DNA of 64,000 nt from Fusicatenibacter sp. (GTDB lineage: Bacteria; Bacillota; Clostridia; Lachnospirales; Lachnospiraceae). Within the stretch, counting starts at the first letter, position 1; each line of letters starts with the position of its first letter. Made by a program: the position numbers and the translations under genes. Positions 7,738 through 16,959 of this stretch are shown here, one piece after another. The notes below the pieces were generated by a model that searched no databases, was not told where the DNA came from, and saw only the letters and a list, made by a program, of their open reading frames with translations. Location: positions 1 to 64,000 of the forward strand of contig JALEOU010000081.1 of the NCBI GenBank assembly GCA_022766945.1, given 5' to 3'.

Positions 7738-9469
7738 TGGTTTCCACCTCCTCACCGGAAAACTGGGACTGACAGATTTCCCGATAGACCCTGCAGTTTT
7801 CCAGAAGCTCTTCGTGGGTTCCGGTTCCTGCCAGAGTCCCATCCTCCAGCACCAGAATCTGATCGGCATGCCGCACCGCAGACGCCCTCTGGGAAACCAG
7901 AAATACAGTACAGCCTTTCGTGTTTTCCCGGATTGCTTTTCTTAACGCCGCATCGGTTGCATAATCCAGCGCAGAAGCACTGTCATCCAGAATCAGAATC
8001 TTCGGACTTCCCACCAATGCACGCGCGATGGTCAGTCTCTGCCGCTGTCCTCCCGAAAAATTTCTTCCTCCTGCAGCTACATGTTCCTTCAATCCATCCG
8101 GCTTGCTCTCTACAAATTCTCTTGCCTGCGCGATGGAGAGTGCTTCCCAGATTTCCTCATCTGTGGCATCCGGCTTTCGCCAGCACATATTTTCCCGGAT
8201 CGTCCCGGCAAAGAGCACCGCTTTCTGTGGGACGATGCCGATCATTTTCCGAAGCTGCCAAAAGGGATATTCCTTTGTCTCATGCCCCATAACCAGAACT
8301 TTTCCTTCACTGGCATCGTAAAAACGCGGAATCAGATTGATCAACGTGGTTTTTCCGGATCCGGTTCCTCCAATCACACCGATCGTCTCTCCCTGGTCTG
8401 CGCAAAAGCTGATCTGACAAAGAGACGGTGCCTTGTCTCTCGCATAGGTAAAACTAACCTTTTCAAAAGAAACTGCCGGCGCGCTTTTCTCTGTGAACTG
8501 CTCCTTGTTCCCATCGTCGGTCATTGACGGGCAGGTATCAAAAATTTCATTGATTCTGCCGGCGCTTGCCCATCCTCTCGTGACAGTAATAATCAGATTG
8601 GCCAGCGCAACCAGCGCAATCAGAATCTGATTCATATAATTCACAAGAGCAATTACTTCTCCCTGGGATAAGAACCCCCGATCCACTTCCCTGCCGCTCT
8701 GCATCAGGATTGCGATAATGGCGAGATTTACCAGAACATAAGTGATCGGATTCATCAGAGCCGAAATCCGGCCGGCATTCATCTGAATTTTCCGAAGCTC
8801 CAGGCTTGTTTCAGAAAATGCCGCCATTTCCTCTTTCTGTCTGGAAAACGCTCGCACCACTCTGGCACCTGTATAATTCTCTCTGGTCTGCCGCATGACT
8901 CTATCCAGACTCTCCTGTGCCCTTCGGTAAATCGGAATGGTCACACGCACAATGGCAAAAATAGAAAGACCGATCAGGGGAACCGCAATCAGAAAGATCA
9001 CCGTCAGCTTATGGCTGATCATGTAGGCCATGACAACAGCTCCCACCACAAGAAACGGTGAGCGCAGAAACAGGCGAAGCAGTAAATTCACACTCGTCTG
9101 TACCTGATTGACATCACTGGTAATCCTTGTCACCAGTGTCGGCGTACCGATCTGATCCAGCTCCGTGTAGGACAGGCGGTTCATATGAGAAAACAACTCT
9201 TCCCTCAGTGCTGTGCCAAGTCCCATAGATGCTTTTGCCGCATAATACTGCGCTGTGATTGAACAGGCAAAGCCCAGCACACCCAGTGAAATCAAAAGTG
9301 CACACTGCCGCCAGATATAGCCAGTATCACTGTTTTTTATTCCCACATCAATCATATTCGCCATTACAATTGGTACAAACAACTCAAAACATGCCTCCAG
9401 CATCTTAAACAGCGGCCCGACCACACTCTCCTTTACATATCCTCTCAGATACCGAAACAATCGAAACAT
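7730..9469 (-). CDS. Heterodimeric ABC exporter subunit, degenerate Walker B half
   Basis: A 579-residue half-transporter and first gene of the exporter operon. An N-terminal six-helix membrane domain precedes the ATPase domain with Walker A GGTGSGKTT (about 370) and a canonical signature FSGGQRQRL (about 471). Its Walker B, LILDDSASALD, has Asp where the catalytic Glu should be. Because the partner has the faulty signature and a normal Glu, both defects fall in the same composite ATP site, as in known asymmetric exporters. Promoter at 9514-9541. Confidence 0.9.
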   Translation of the reverse strand: MFRLFRYLRGYVKESVVGPLFKMLEACFELFVPIVMANMIDVGIKNSDTGYIWRQCALLISLGVLGFACSITAQYYAAKASMGLGTALREELFSHMNRLSYTELDQIGTPTLVTRITSDVNQVQTSVNLLLRLFLRSPFLVVGAVVMAYMISHKLTVIFLIAVPLIGLSIFAIVRVTIPIYRRAQESLDRVMRQTRENYTGARVVRAFSRQKEEMAAFSETSLELRKIQMNAGRISALMNPITYVLVNLAIIAILMQSGREVDRGFLSQGEVIALVNYMNQILIALVALANLIITVTRGWASAGRINEIFDTCPSMTDDGNKEQFTEKSAPAVSFEKVSFTYARDKAPSLCQISFCADQGETIGVIGGTGSGKTTLINLIPRFYDASEGKVLVMGHETKEYPFWQLRKMIGIVPQKAVLFAGTIRENMCWRKPDATDEEIWEALSIAQAREFVESKPDGLKEHVAAGGRNFSGGQRQRLTIARALVGSPKILILDDSASALDYATDAALRKAIRENTKGCTVFLVSQRASAVRHADQILVLEDGTLAGTGTHEELLENCRVYREICQSQFSGEEVETSE

Positions 9470-9513
9470 GACCGATTTACTCCTCTCATCTCCTGTTTTG
9501 GAACTCTCTCACC

Positions 9514-9541
9514 ATTATACTTTCTCCAAAATGATTGTCAA
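9514..9541 (-). promoter_or_regulatory. Promoter of the ABC exporter operon
   Basis: On the minus strand TTGACA (9541-9536) and TATAAT (9519-9514), both consensus, with a 16-bp spacer, about 45 bp before the start codon. Confidence 0.8.
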
Positions 9542-9560
9542 TAAACATCTGATGATACAA

Positions 9561-9589
9561 AGGAGGCAGCAAGATTTTGCTGCCCCCCT
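9561..9589 (-). terminator. Terminator after the isomerase-like gene
   Basis: GGCAGCAA/TTGCTGCC stem extended by G-rich/C-rich arms, just after the stop of the gene at 9596. The T run behind it is short. Confidence 0.5.
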
Positions 9590-9595
9590 AAAAAA

Positions 9596-10453
9596 CTACT
9601 TTTCTGCGATTGCTTTAATATATGCCAGGTCATTTTTCAGTTTTTCATCGGAAGTTTCTCCGGAATAGAAATCCTCGAATGTCACGTAAGAGTCATATCC
9701 TACCGCTTTCAAAGCTTTGAATACAGCTTCAAAATCTGCACATCCATCGTTCATGGCCGCCCAGTCGCCGACATATTTCTCTCTCCCGTCTACCTCTTTT
9801 TTGATCCAACGGGCATTTTTGATATGTACGAGATCCAGATATTCGCCCAGAATCTCCAACGCCATCTGATACTGTTCGTGTCCCTCATAAACCACATTTC
9901 CGGTATCATAGATTACACCGATGTAGTTCGGATCAAAATGAGATGCCAGACGGTAAGCACCGCTCGCAGATGCTGTCAGAGTGCCGTGATGCATTTCAAA
10001 ATCTGCTTTTACGCCATATTCTTTCGCAAGGGCTTCCACTTTTCCAAAGCCTTCCACTGCCTCCTCAAACTGTTTTTGGTATCCTTTTTTCGGATCATAG
10101 GAAATACAGTTTACACGAATCCGTCCGCAGCCCATGATTTTTGCAGCGCGCATGCAGCGTGCAATTTTTTCCGGGTCATCGGAACAATTCAGGTAAGTCG
10201 CAAGCGCATTGATCTCAAGACCATAGGTTTCGCAGAGTGTCTTGATTTCCGGTGCAAGCTCATCGATCCGGTCAATATCATACGTGCAAAGATTGTTTCT
10301 CCAATAAGATGGTTTCTCCGCAAGAATTTCCGGATCTGTCGGAATTTTCGTTACACGGAAATCCACTCCGTCGTAACCATACTCCTTCATTTTCTTCAAA
10401 GCCTCTTCCGGCGTCATCTCCGGAACGCCTACGGTAAACACAGAATATTTCAT
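9596..10453 (-). CDS. Sugar phosphate isomerase/epimerase-like TIM barrel protein
   Basis: A 285-residue AP-endonuclease-2-type (xylose isomerase-like) TIM barrel. Metal and substrate ligands are visible as FEMHHGTL (about 152-159), VIYDTGN (about 185) and DLVHIKN (about 210). Such enzymes isomerise or epimerise ketoses or inositol derivatives, or oxidise/dehydrate related compounds; the exact reaction cannot be read off. It is monocistronic with promoter 10514-10543, and no sugar kinase or transporter sits beside it. It has no signal peptide, so it is cytoplasmic. Confidence 0.8.
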   Translation of the reverse strand: MKYSVFTVGVPEMTPEEALKKMKEYGYDGVDFRVTKIPTDPEILAEKPSYWRNNLCTYDIDRIDELAPEIKTLCETYGLEINALATYLNCSDDPEKIARCMRAAKIMGCGRIRVNCISYDPKKGYQKQFEEAVEGFGKVEALAKEYGVKADFEMHHGTLTASASGAYRLASHFDPNYIGVIYDTGNVVYEGHEQYQMALEILGEYLDLVHIKNARWIKKEVDGREKYVGDWAAMNDGCADFEAVFKALKAVGYDSYVTFEDFYSGETSDEKLKNDLAYIKAIAEK

Positions 10454-10513
10454 GTTGTCTTCCTCCTTTTTGCCATTACTGCCTTTTCACAAACAAGACA
10501 ATCCCTTAATTTC

Positions 10514-10543
10514 ATTATCCCACCATCCTTCCGCAAGTGTCAA
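10514..10543 (-). promoter_or_regulatory. Promoter of the isomerase-like gene
   Basis: On the minus strand TTGACA (10543-10538) and GATAAT (10519-10514) with an 18-bp spacer, about 60 bp before the start. Confidence 0.65.
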
Positions 10544-10595
10544 TCGGCACTTTCAAAGATCCTGTGTCTTTATGGGAAATACGGAAAAAGAAGTG

Positions 10596-10624
10596 TTGCA
10601 TTGTTTTGTGCATCGTGTTAAACT
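10596..10624 (+). promoter_or_regulatory. Promoter candidate for the HD-domain gene
   Basis: TTGCAT (10596-10601), 17 bp, TAAACT (10619-10624), about 50 bp before the start. The divergent isomerase promoter lies about 55 bp away. Confidence 0.45.
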
Positions 10625-10674
10625 GACGCCAGAAAAACATTCTGTCCGTTTGCAAAGGAAGGAGTTCTCTTTCT

Positions 10675-11454
10675 ATGATTGATTTACAAAAGGCCAAAGA
10701 AGCATTTGATGTTTACACATCCGCATATGATCCCTCCATACCGGAAATACGTCTGAAGCTTGTTCACACTTATGAGGTTGTCTCCTGCATGGAAACGCTC
10801 TGTGCCCGGATGCAGCTTTCCAGAGAAGATTCCGATCTCGCCTGCCTGATTGCCCTTCTCCATGATATCGGCCGTTTCGAGCAGTGGATACGCTATCAGA
10901 GTTTTGTGGATTACGAGACCGTGGATCACGCACAGTTTTCCAGCGATCTGCTCTTTCGGGATGGCCTGATCCGCCGTTTCCTCGATACCCAAAGATACGA
11001 TACGATTCTCGCTGCCGCCATTGAGCAGCATAACAAATATCAGGTTGCTCCGGGATACGATGAACGCACGCTGCTCTTTATCTACCTGATCCGTGACGCT
11101 GACAAGCTGGATAATTACCGGGTAAAAGAAGAGGAATCCATCGAAACACTCCTTGGAGTTTCCGCAAAAGAGGCTAACTGCTCCACTATTTCCCCGGCAG
11201 TTTATGATCAGATGGACCGCCAGGAGCTCATCTACTCGCCAAACCGCGAAACACCGCTGGATGTCTGGCTTTCCTACGGAGCCTACACATTTGATCTTCA
11301 TTTTCCCGAAAGTTTACAATATCTGAAGGAAAATCACTGGATCGAACGAATCTTCGGACGTCTCTCTCCGACAGATCCAGCGACACACAGGCAATACGAG
11401 CACTTGAAAGCGCGCACACAGGAATACATCGAAGTACGGTGTTCGTCTTACTAA
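10675..11454 (+). CDS. HD-domain phosphohydrolase
   Basis: A 259-residue protein with the metal-dependent HD motif LLHDIGRFEQW (about residue 61) and a later DADKLDNYRV (about 141) that completes the metal site. Family members hydrolyse phosphate esters of nucleotides; some act on (p)ppGpp or dNTPs. It has no nucleotidyltransferase, GAF or EAL partner domain, so it is a stand-alone hydrolase of unknown substrate. AAGGAAGGAG lies before the ATG. It converges on the SLH gene, and the two share the terminator between them. Confidence 0.82.
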   Translation: MIDLQKAKEAFDVYTSAYDPSIPEIRLKLVHTYEVVSCMETLCARMQLSREDSDLACLIALLHDIGRFEQWIRYQSFVDYETVDHAQFSSDLLFRDGLIRRFLDTQRYDTILAAAIEQHNKYQVAPGYDERTLLFIYLIRDADKLDNYRVKEEESIETLLGVSAKEANCSTISPAVYDQMDRQELIYSPNRETPLDVWLSYGAYTFDLHFPESLQYLKENHWIERIFGRLSPTDPATHRQYEHLKARTQEYIEVRCSSY

Positions 11455-11466
11455 ATGTTGAAAAAA

Positions 11467-11493
11467 GCCAGGGAAGAAATTCCCCGGCCCTTT
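11467..11493 (-). terminator. Bidirectional terminator between the HD and SLH genes
   Basis: A 9-bp stem, GCCAGGGAA with TTCCCCGGC around GAAA (11467-11488), including one G-T pair. A T run flanks it on each strand (TTTTTT on minus, CCTTTTT on plus). Confidence 0.85.
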
Positions 11494-14400
11494 TTAATGA
11501 TATGCCCTGTACAGGAATGTCACTACCTGACCTCTGGTACATCCGTTCTTGGGCTTAAAGTGTGTTGCATCCACACCGCTGGTGATCCCGTTTTCATAAG
11601 CCCACAAAACCGCTTCCGTATAGTACTGCCCCTCCGGCACATCCACAAAGGGATTGTCGATCGAAGCGGCCGGTTTGCCTTCGGCTCTCCACAGGAAAGT
11701 TACAAACTGCGCACGTTCCACGGTACTGTCAGGGGAAAAATGGGTTGCATCCGTTCCCGAAGTAATTCCGTTTTCATAGGCCCACAGAACCGCATCATAA
11801 TAATAATCCGATTCCTTCACATCCACAAACGGATTGTCTTTTGTCACAGGCTCCGGCTCTCCTTTTGTTCTCCACAAAAAAGCCGCCACCTGTGCACGGA
11901 TACAGGTCTTTTCCGGCTGAAAATGGGTCGCATCCGTTCCTGAAGTGATTCCATTCTCATAAGCCCACAGAACCGCATCATAATAATAGTCTGATTCCTT
12001 CACATCCACAAACGGATTGTCCCGTGTTTCTGTATTGCCTCCCTCGCCTTTCACCGTGACAGTACTTGAAAATGCAACTTCCGGTGATTTTGGAAGGCTC
12101 ACGGTTATCTTCGCACTTCCGCTTCCGACGGCATTGATTTTTCCGTCCGCTATTGTGCAGACACGCTCATTCGGGCTCTGATACGCCAGATACTCTGGTT
12201 TGATATTGATGGTTGTAGCGCCGTTGTCAAAGTAAAATTCTACAGAGGATGTCTCTCCCACCTCCAGTGTTGTCGCATCTGTCAGAATACCATAGTTAAG
12301 CTCTTCAAATTCCGGATCAAATTTGATATCACGGTTGGAAGCCTGGTCTTTGTACTCACTTTCAGAAACCGACTCCCCCTCCTCCATTCCGAAACACTGG
12401 GCCCAGTAAATGACCCCGTCAATTTCTGCCGCACCAATACCGATCGAATGATAGTCTTCATCCAGAATGTTTGCGCGATGTCCCTCGGAATACATCCAGG
12501 AATTCATCACCCTGGAAGCGGAAGTCTGACCTGCTGCTATATTTTCTCCATACATTTTATCGCATGCAGTAAAGCAAATCTGGTTGATCGGCCGCACATG
12601 AGCAAAATAGATACCAAGTTCACTGGAACGCAGCATTGCCGTTTCCAAGAGTTCTCTGTCCATAGAAAGCATCTGCAGTCCTTCTGCTCTGCGCTCTTCA
12701 TTCACCATTTCCAGTACCTCAAAAGCCTCAGAATAGAGCTCCTGTGCAGAAACCGTAGCAATGCCCACCACCATATAAGAGCCATCGTCAAGCTGGGTCA
12801 GTCTGTCCGACATCAGCACTTCCGTCCCTTCCGGAAAAACATCCGTTCCGATATAAGTCACGCCTTCCGGAATCACAACCGATATCAGCGAAGTACCATA
12901 GAACGCTTCCGCATAGATCTTTTTTTGCGTCTCCGGAAAGATAATCTCTTCCAGACTGCCACAGTCAAAGAATCCCTGCTCCCAGATTTCCTCTAATCCG
13001 CACGGCAGCTGCACGGATGCCAGGCCGGTGCATTCTCCAAACGCACCGTTTTCTATGTAACGAACGCTGTCGGGTATCACAATTTCCTCCAGCGCAGGGC
13101 AATATGCAAAAGCAAGCACAGAAATGCTCTCCAGATTCTCACCAAATGTCACATCTTCCAGCCGGTCGCAGTAACAGAAAGTCCGGTAGCTCAATTCAGT
13201 AAGTCCGCTGCCGATCGTAGCCGAAACCGCCTTCTCGCACCCTTCGAACGCATAATCGCCGATGGCAGTGACACTGTCCGGGATATCAATTCCGATCAAA
13301 TCACTGCAGGTAAAAGCTCTTTCTCCGATTGTGACAACACTCTCCGGTATCGTTACACGCTCAAAGGAACTCCCACTCAGCGCATAATCTCCCACAGCTG
13401 TAACGAAAGACGGAATCTCATAGCTGCCAGTCAGCCCTTCCGGGCAGTAGCAAAGTGTCTTCCCGTCTGTGGTAAATACAACATTGTCGACCTCCGTCAG
13501 ATATTCATTTTCTTCGGAAACTGCAACTTCCGTCACGGCATTTCCAAGAAAGCTCAGAGGATCAATCTCTGTTAATGAAGTCGGCAATTCCAGGGAAGTA
13601 AGCGCCCCATTCTGGAATGCATAGCGGTCAATCACTTCAAGTCCTTCATTAAACTGAACCTCACAAAGAGAAGAGCAATTACCAAATGCCGCAATTCCAA
13701 TCTCCGTCAATGTCGATGGGAATTCTACAGACGTGATATAGTTCATTTCCCAAAATGCCGCCTCGCCAAGATAGGTAATTCCTTCCGACAAAACAACTGT
13801 CTGTACACAGTCTGACAGCGGCGCCCATGGTGCATCCGAATCTCCATAATCCTCCATCGCACCCCGTCCGCTGATCGTAAGTGTTTCCGATTCCTGATCA
13901 TAGGACCACTTCAGGTCTTCACCACAGCTTCCGGAACTTACCAGTTCTTCTATCACAACCGTGACCTCTCCACTCTCCGAAGAATCGTAAAACCTTACAC
14001 CCACATAATACTTCTGCCCTTCTTCCAGTTTTTCCCGGATCAGAAAGTTGCAGTCCTCTCCGCTGTCATCATCCGATGTAAGCAGTGACATCTCACTGTC
14101 GTAAAGATATCCATAGGTATCCTGCCCACCGGTAGAATAAATCTTCCAGAGATTGCTTTCCCCCGGCACAAATGTCGCGATCGTGGTTTCGTCCGCTTCC
14201 ACCCACAGCGTATTGTTTCCTTCCACTACTATCTGCTCTGCTTCCGTCTCTGCGGTCGTAGCCAAAGCAGTCCTCTCCCAACAGGAAGAATCTGACTTTC
14301 CGGACACCCATCCGGTATTACCCCTGTCTGTATCTTCTTCCTCTGTTGTCTTCTCATACCCTTCCGATGGATTGTCGGTTTCATCCCCGAACTCCCTGAC

Positions 14401-14529
14401 ATACCCGCTTGTTGCGGAACCATCACCGGCTAACGCTTCCGGCACGGATTCCATTCCGCCGGCAGATACTGTCTGACACATCGCCAGACTCGCTGCCAGT
14501 CCTATCACAAGCAACCCTCTTTTGTTCAT
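11494..14529 (-). CDS. Secreted LRR/CAP/SLH surface protein
   Basis: A 1011-residue exported protein. I start at ATG 14529, which has GGGAAAGGGGG upstream and opens directly into a signal peptide (MNKRGLLVIGLAAS to about 24). Order: an acidic Ser/Thr-rich region with a beta-sandwich-like segment (about 100-200); BspA-type leucine-rich repeats (AFxxC, xIxIPxSVxxIG; about 210-560); a CAP/SCP domain (LEMVNEERRAEGL to YWAQCFG, about 610-720); an Ig-like segment (about 750-835); and three SLH modules (DNPFVDV...FLWR, about 837-1011). The SLH modules should bind cell-wall polymer; the LRRs suggest adhesion. The HVRP, ENIA and GHRANIL signatures mark the CAP domain. Its own promoter is at 14632-14660. 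Confidence 0.9.
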   Translation of the reverse strand: MNKRGLLVIGLAASLAMCQTVSAGGMESVPEALAGDGSATSGYVREFGDETDNPSEGYEKTTEEEDTDRGNTGWVSGKSDSSCWERTALATTAETEAEQIVVEGNNTLWVEADETTIATFVPGESNLWKIYSTGGQDTYGYLYDSEMSLLTSDDDSGEDCNFLIREKLEEGQKYYVGVRFYDSSESGEVTVVIEELVSSGSCGEDLKWSYDQESETLTISGRGAMEDYGDSDAPWAPLSDCVQTVVLSEGITYLGEAAFWEMNYITSVEFPSTLTEIGIAAFGNCSSLCEVQFNEGLEVIDRYAFQNGALTSLELPTSLTEIDPLSFLGNAVTEVAVSEENEYLTEVDNVVFTTDGKTLCYCPEGLTGSYEIPSFVTAVGDYALSGSSFERVTIPESVVTIGERAFTCSDLIGIDIPDSVTAIGDYAFEGCEKAVSATIGSGLTELSYRTFCYCDRLEDVTFGENLESISVLAFAYCPALEEIVIPDSVRYIENGAFGECTGLASVQLPCGLEEIWEQGFFDCGSLEEIIFPETQKKIYAEAFYGTSLISVVIPEGVTYIGTDVFPEGTEVLMSDRLTQLDDGSYMVVGIATVSAQELYSEAFEVLEMVNEERRAEGLQMLSMDRELLETAMLRSSELGIYFAHVRPINQICFTACDKMYGENIAAGQTSASRVMNSWMYSEGHRANILDEDYHSIGIGAAEIDGVIYWAQCFGMEEGESVSESEYKDQASNRDIKFDPEFEELNYGILTDATTLEVGETSSVEFYFDNGATTINIKPEYLAYQSPNERVCTIADGKINAVGSGSAKITVSLPKSPEVAFSSTVTVKGEGGNTETRDNPFVDVKESDYYYDAVLWAYENGITSGTDATHFQPEKTCIRAQVAAFLWRTKGEPEPVTKDNPFVDVKESDYYYDAVLWAYENGITSGTDATHFSPDSTVERAQFVTFLWRAEGKPAASIDNPFVDVPEGQYYTEAVLWAYENGITSGVDATHFKPKNGCTRGQVVTFLYRAYH
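11742..12021 (-). repeat. DNA-level duplication of SLH modules
   Basis: 97-bp near-identical copies at 11742-11838 and 11925-12021, 183 bp (61 codons) apart. They encode successive SLH modules and differ mostly at third positions. The third module (around 11550-11660) is more diverged. The pattern fits recent duplication or ongoing gene conversion. Confidence 0.8.
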
Positions 14530-14555
14530 AAACCTGTTCCCCCTTTCCCGATACA

Positions 14556-14630
14556 AAAACAGCAGTTCTGAATCTCCTGCCGCGGAAGCACTCTCATCCG
14601 CAATCACGCTGAACTCAAAACTGCTGTTTT
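14556..14630 (-). promoter_or_regulatory. Long hairpin at the 5' end of the SLH mRNA
   Basis: AAAACAGCAGTT and AACTGCTGTTTT form the outer stem, extended by wobble pairs to about 19 pairs. Inside is a GCGGA/TCCGC hairpin, and TTTTTG follows. The predicted start site (near 14625) lies in the 5' arm, so the transcript would begin inside this stem. It may stabilise the mRNA or act as an attenuator ahead of the ribosome site. It could also serve as the glgP terminator. Confidence 0.55.
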
Positions 14631-14631
14631 A

Positions 14632-14660
14632 ATTGTATCATAGTTTTTCGTATCCTACAA
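14632..14660 (-). promoter_or_regulatory. Promoter of the SLH protein gene
   Basis: On the minus strand TTGTAG (14660-14655), 17 bp, TACAAT (14637-14632), immediately upstream of the hairpin and just after the glgP stop. Confidence 0.65.
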
Positions 14661-14682
14661 CATTCACGTCATCTTTCCTTTA

Positions 14683-16947
14683 TCAGGACAGATGCCAGAT
14701 ATCCTCGTTGTACTGCTCAATCGTACGGTCAGAGGAGAAGAAGCCTGCCTTGGCGATATTTACCAGACACATCTTATTCCACTTTTTACGATTGTCGTAG
14801 TCTTTGTAAACCTTTTCTTTTGTTGCGATATATTCTTTCACATCCAGGAGGGTCATGAACCAATCCTTGTTCAGAATTTCATTATACAGACGTTCCAGAC
14901 ATGCCTTGTCTCCGATGGCAAGCAGCTCATCACTTACGATGAAATCCACCAGTTTTGCGATTTCTTCGTCTTCATCATAAATGTCTTTCGAGCAATAAGC
15001 ACCCTCTGCATACAGGTCGATGACATCCTGCGGTCTCTTTCCGAAGATGTAGATGTTGTCATCCCCTACCAGATCCCGGATCTCGACGTTTGCGCCGTCT
15101 TCCGTACCCAGCGTTACGGCACCGTTCAGCATGAATTTCATATTGCCGGTTCCGGATGCTTCCTTGGAAGCAAGGGAAATCTGCTCGGAAATATCCGCTG
15201 CCGGAATGATCTTTGCCGCCTTGGATACATTGTAGTTCTCCAACATAATAATGTGGAAATACGGTCTTACCTCCGGATCGTTCTCGATCAGCTCCTCAAG
15301 GCAAAGGATCAGATGGATGATGTCTTTGGCGATGGTATAAGCCGGTGCCGCCTTTGCGCCGAAAATCATGGTAATCGGTGTTTTGGGCTTATTTCCGCTC
15401 TTAATATCCAGATATTTGTAAATCGCATACAGAGCATTCATCTGCTGACGTTTATACTCATGGAGACGCTTCACCTGAACATCAAAGATCGAGTCCGCAT
15501 CTACATGAATATTCTGTGTCTCATAGAGATACTGCTTCACTTCTTCTTTTCTGTGATGTTTGATCTCCTCCAGTTTTGCCAGAACTTTTGCATCGTTTTG
15601 ATACTCCAGCAGTTTCTCCAGCTCATTGGCGTCTTTTTTGAAAGCCGGGCCGATCAGACTTTCAATATAGTCCGCCAGTTCATGGTTGCAGTGCAGCAGC
15701 CAGCGGCGGAATGTGATTCCGTTCGTCTTGTTATTGAATTTCTCCGGATAGATGTCGTAGAATGGCTTCAGCTCAGAATTCTTCAGAATCTCCGTGTGCA
15801 GCGCAGCAACACCGTTGACAGAGAATCCATAATGAATATCCATATGTGCCATATGAACACGTTTGTCTTTGTCGATGATATACACTTTCTCATCATCGTA
15901 TTTTCTCTTAACCTGTGCATCCAGCTCGTGGATGATTGGAAGCAGATGAGGAACAACCTCCTCGAGATAATCAAGCGGCCATTTTTCCAGCGCCTCTGCA
16001 AGAATTGTGTGGTTGGTGTATGCACAGGTTTTACTTACAACATCGATTGCTTCCTGCATAGTAAAGCCTTTTGCCTGCAGCAGGCGGATCAGTTCCGGAA
16101 TGACCATGGAAGGATGTGTATCATTGATCTGGATTACAACGTGATCGTAGAGACGATGCAGATCATACCCCTTCTGTTCACACTCCATCAGGATGAGCTG
16201 AGCTCCGTTGCTTACCATAAAATACTGCTGATAGATGCGGAGCAGCTGACCGGCACGGTCGCTGTCATCCGGATACAGGAACAGAGTCAGATTTTTCTGA
16301 ATCTGATATTTATCAAAATTGATGCTGTCTGACGGCACGATATTCTCGTCAATCGAATCTACATCAAACAGATGCAGACGGTTGCAGCCGGATTCATACC
16401 CCGGTACATCAATGTCATACAGCGTGGAATGCATGGTAAAATTCTTAAACGGAACGGCAAAAGATACCGGCTGTCTCACCAGCCAGCTCTCGCCGGTAAT
16501 CCATGGATTTTTCACTTCCTTCTGTTTGTTGTTTACCAGAAGCTGGCGAAACAGGCCGAAATGATAATTCAGACCGATACCGTCTCCCGGAAGGCCAAGC
16601 GTTGCGATCGAATCCAGAAAACATGCTGCCAGACGTCCCAGACCGCCGTTTCCAAGGGATGGTTCCATCTCCATCTCTTCAATCTCTGTCAGTTCTCTTC
16701 CATGTGCTTCCAGCGCTTTCTCCACCTCATCATACAGTCCAAGATTGATCAGGTTGTTGGAAAGAAGCTTTCCGATCAGAAACTCCGCGGAAATATAATA
16801 CAGTTTTTTCTTACCGGTGTTTCTCGGACACTTTGCCATTTCCTGTTTGGTGATTACCATCAATGCTTCAAAGATTTCACTTTTGGTACAATTGTCCAGG
16901 TCTCTCCCAAAACGCTCTCTTAATACTGCCTGAATTCTTTCTTCCAT
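14683..16947 (-). CDS. glgP: Glycogen/maltodextrin phosphorylase
   Basis: A 754-residue GT35 enzyme that releases glucose-1-phosphate from alpha-1,4-glucans using pyridoxal phosphate. The PLP-lysine motif [14 protein letters not shown] is near residue 605. [16 protein letters not shown] (about 94-110) and [15 protein letters not shown] are also diagnostic. Slightly shorter than E. coli MalP/GlgP, as usual in clostridia. AAGGAGAA precedes the ATG. It is third in the malQ-lacI-glgP operon, 12 bp after the regulator gene. With MalQ it degrades maltodextrins or stored glycogen. No glycogen synthesis gene is in the window. Confidence 0.95.
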   Translation of the reverse strand: MEERIQAVLRERFGRDLDNCTKSEIFEALMVITKQEMAKCPRNTGKKKLYYISAEFLIGKLLSNNLINLGLYDEVEKALEAHGRELTEIEEMEMEPSLGNGGLGRLAACFLDSIATLGLPGDGIGLNYHFGLFRQLLVNNKQKEVKNPWITGESWLVRQPVSFAVPFKNFTMHSTLYDIDVPGYESGCNRLHLFDVDSIDENIVPSDSINFDKYQIQKNLTLFLYPDDSDRAGQLLRIYQQYFMVSNGAQLILMECEQKGYDLHRLYDHVVIQINDTHPSMVIPELIRLLQAKGFTMQEAIDVVSKTCAYTNHTILAEALEKWPLDYLEEVVPHLLPIIHELDAQVKRKYDDEKVYIIDKDKRVHMAHMDIHYGFSVNGVAALHTEILKNSELKPFYDIYPEKFNNKTNGITFRRWLLHCNHELADYIESLIGPAFKKDANELEKLLEYQNDAKVLAKLEEIKHHRKEEVKQYLYETQNIHVDADSIFDVQVKRLHEYKRQQMNALYAIYKYLDIKSGNKPKTPITMIFGAKAAPAYTIAKDIIHLILCLEELIENDPEVRPYFHIIMLENYNVSKAAKIIPAADISEQISLASKEASGTGNMKFMLNGAVTLGTEDGANVEIRDLVGDDNIYIFGKRPQDVIDLYAEGAYCSKDIYDEDEEIAKLVDFIVSDELLAIGDKACLERLYNEILNKDWFMTLLDVKEYIATKEKVYKDYDNRKKWNKMCLVNIAKAGFFSSDRTIEQYNEDIWHLS

Positions 16948-16959
16948 CTCTCATTCTCC

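Noticed and set aside
7378..8292. 304-codon open frame on the plus strand opposite the ABC exporter genes
   Set aside because: Antisense shadow spanning two real genes; His/Pro/Ser-rich with no motif.
14692..16332. 546-codon open frame on the plus strand opposite glgP
   Set aside because: Shadow of the phosphorylase gene; low-complexity product with no recognisable motif.
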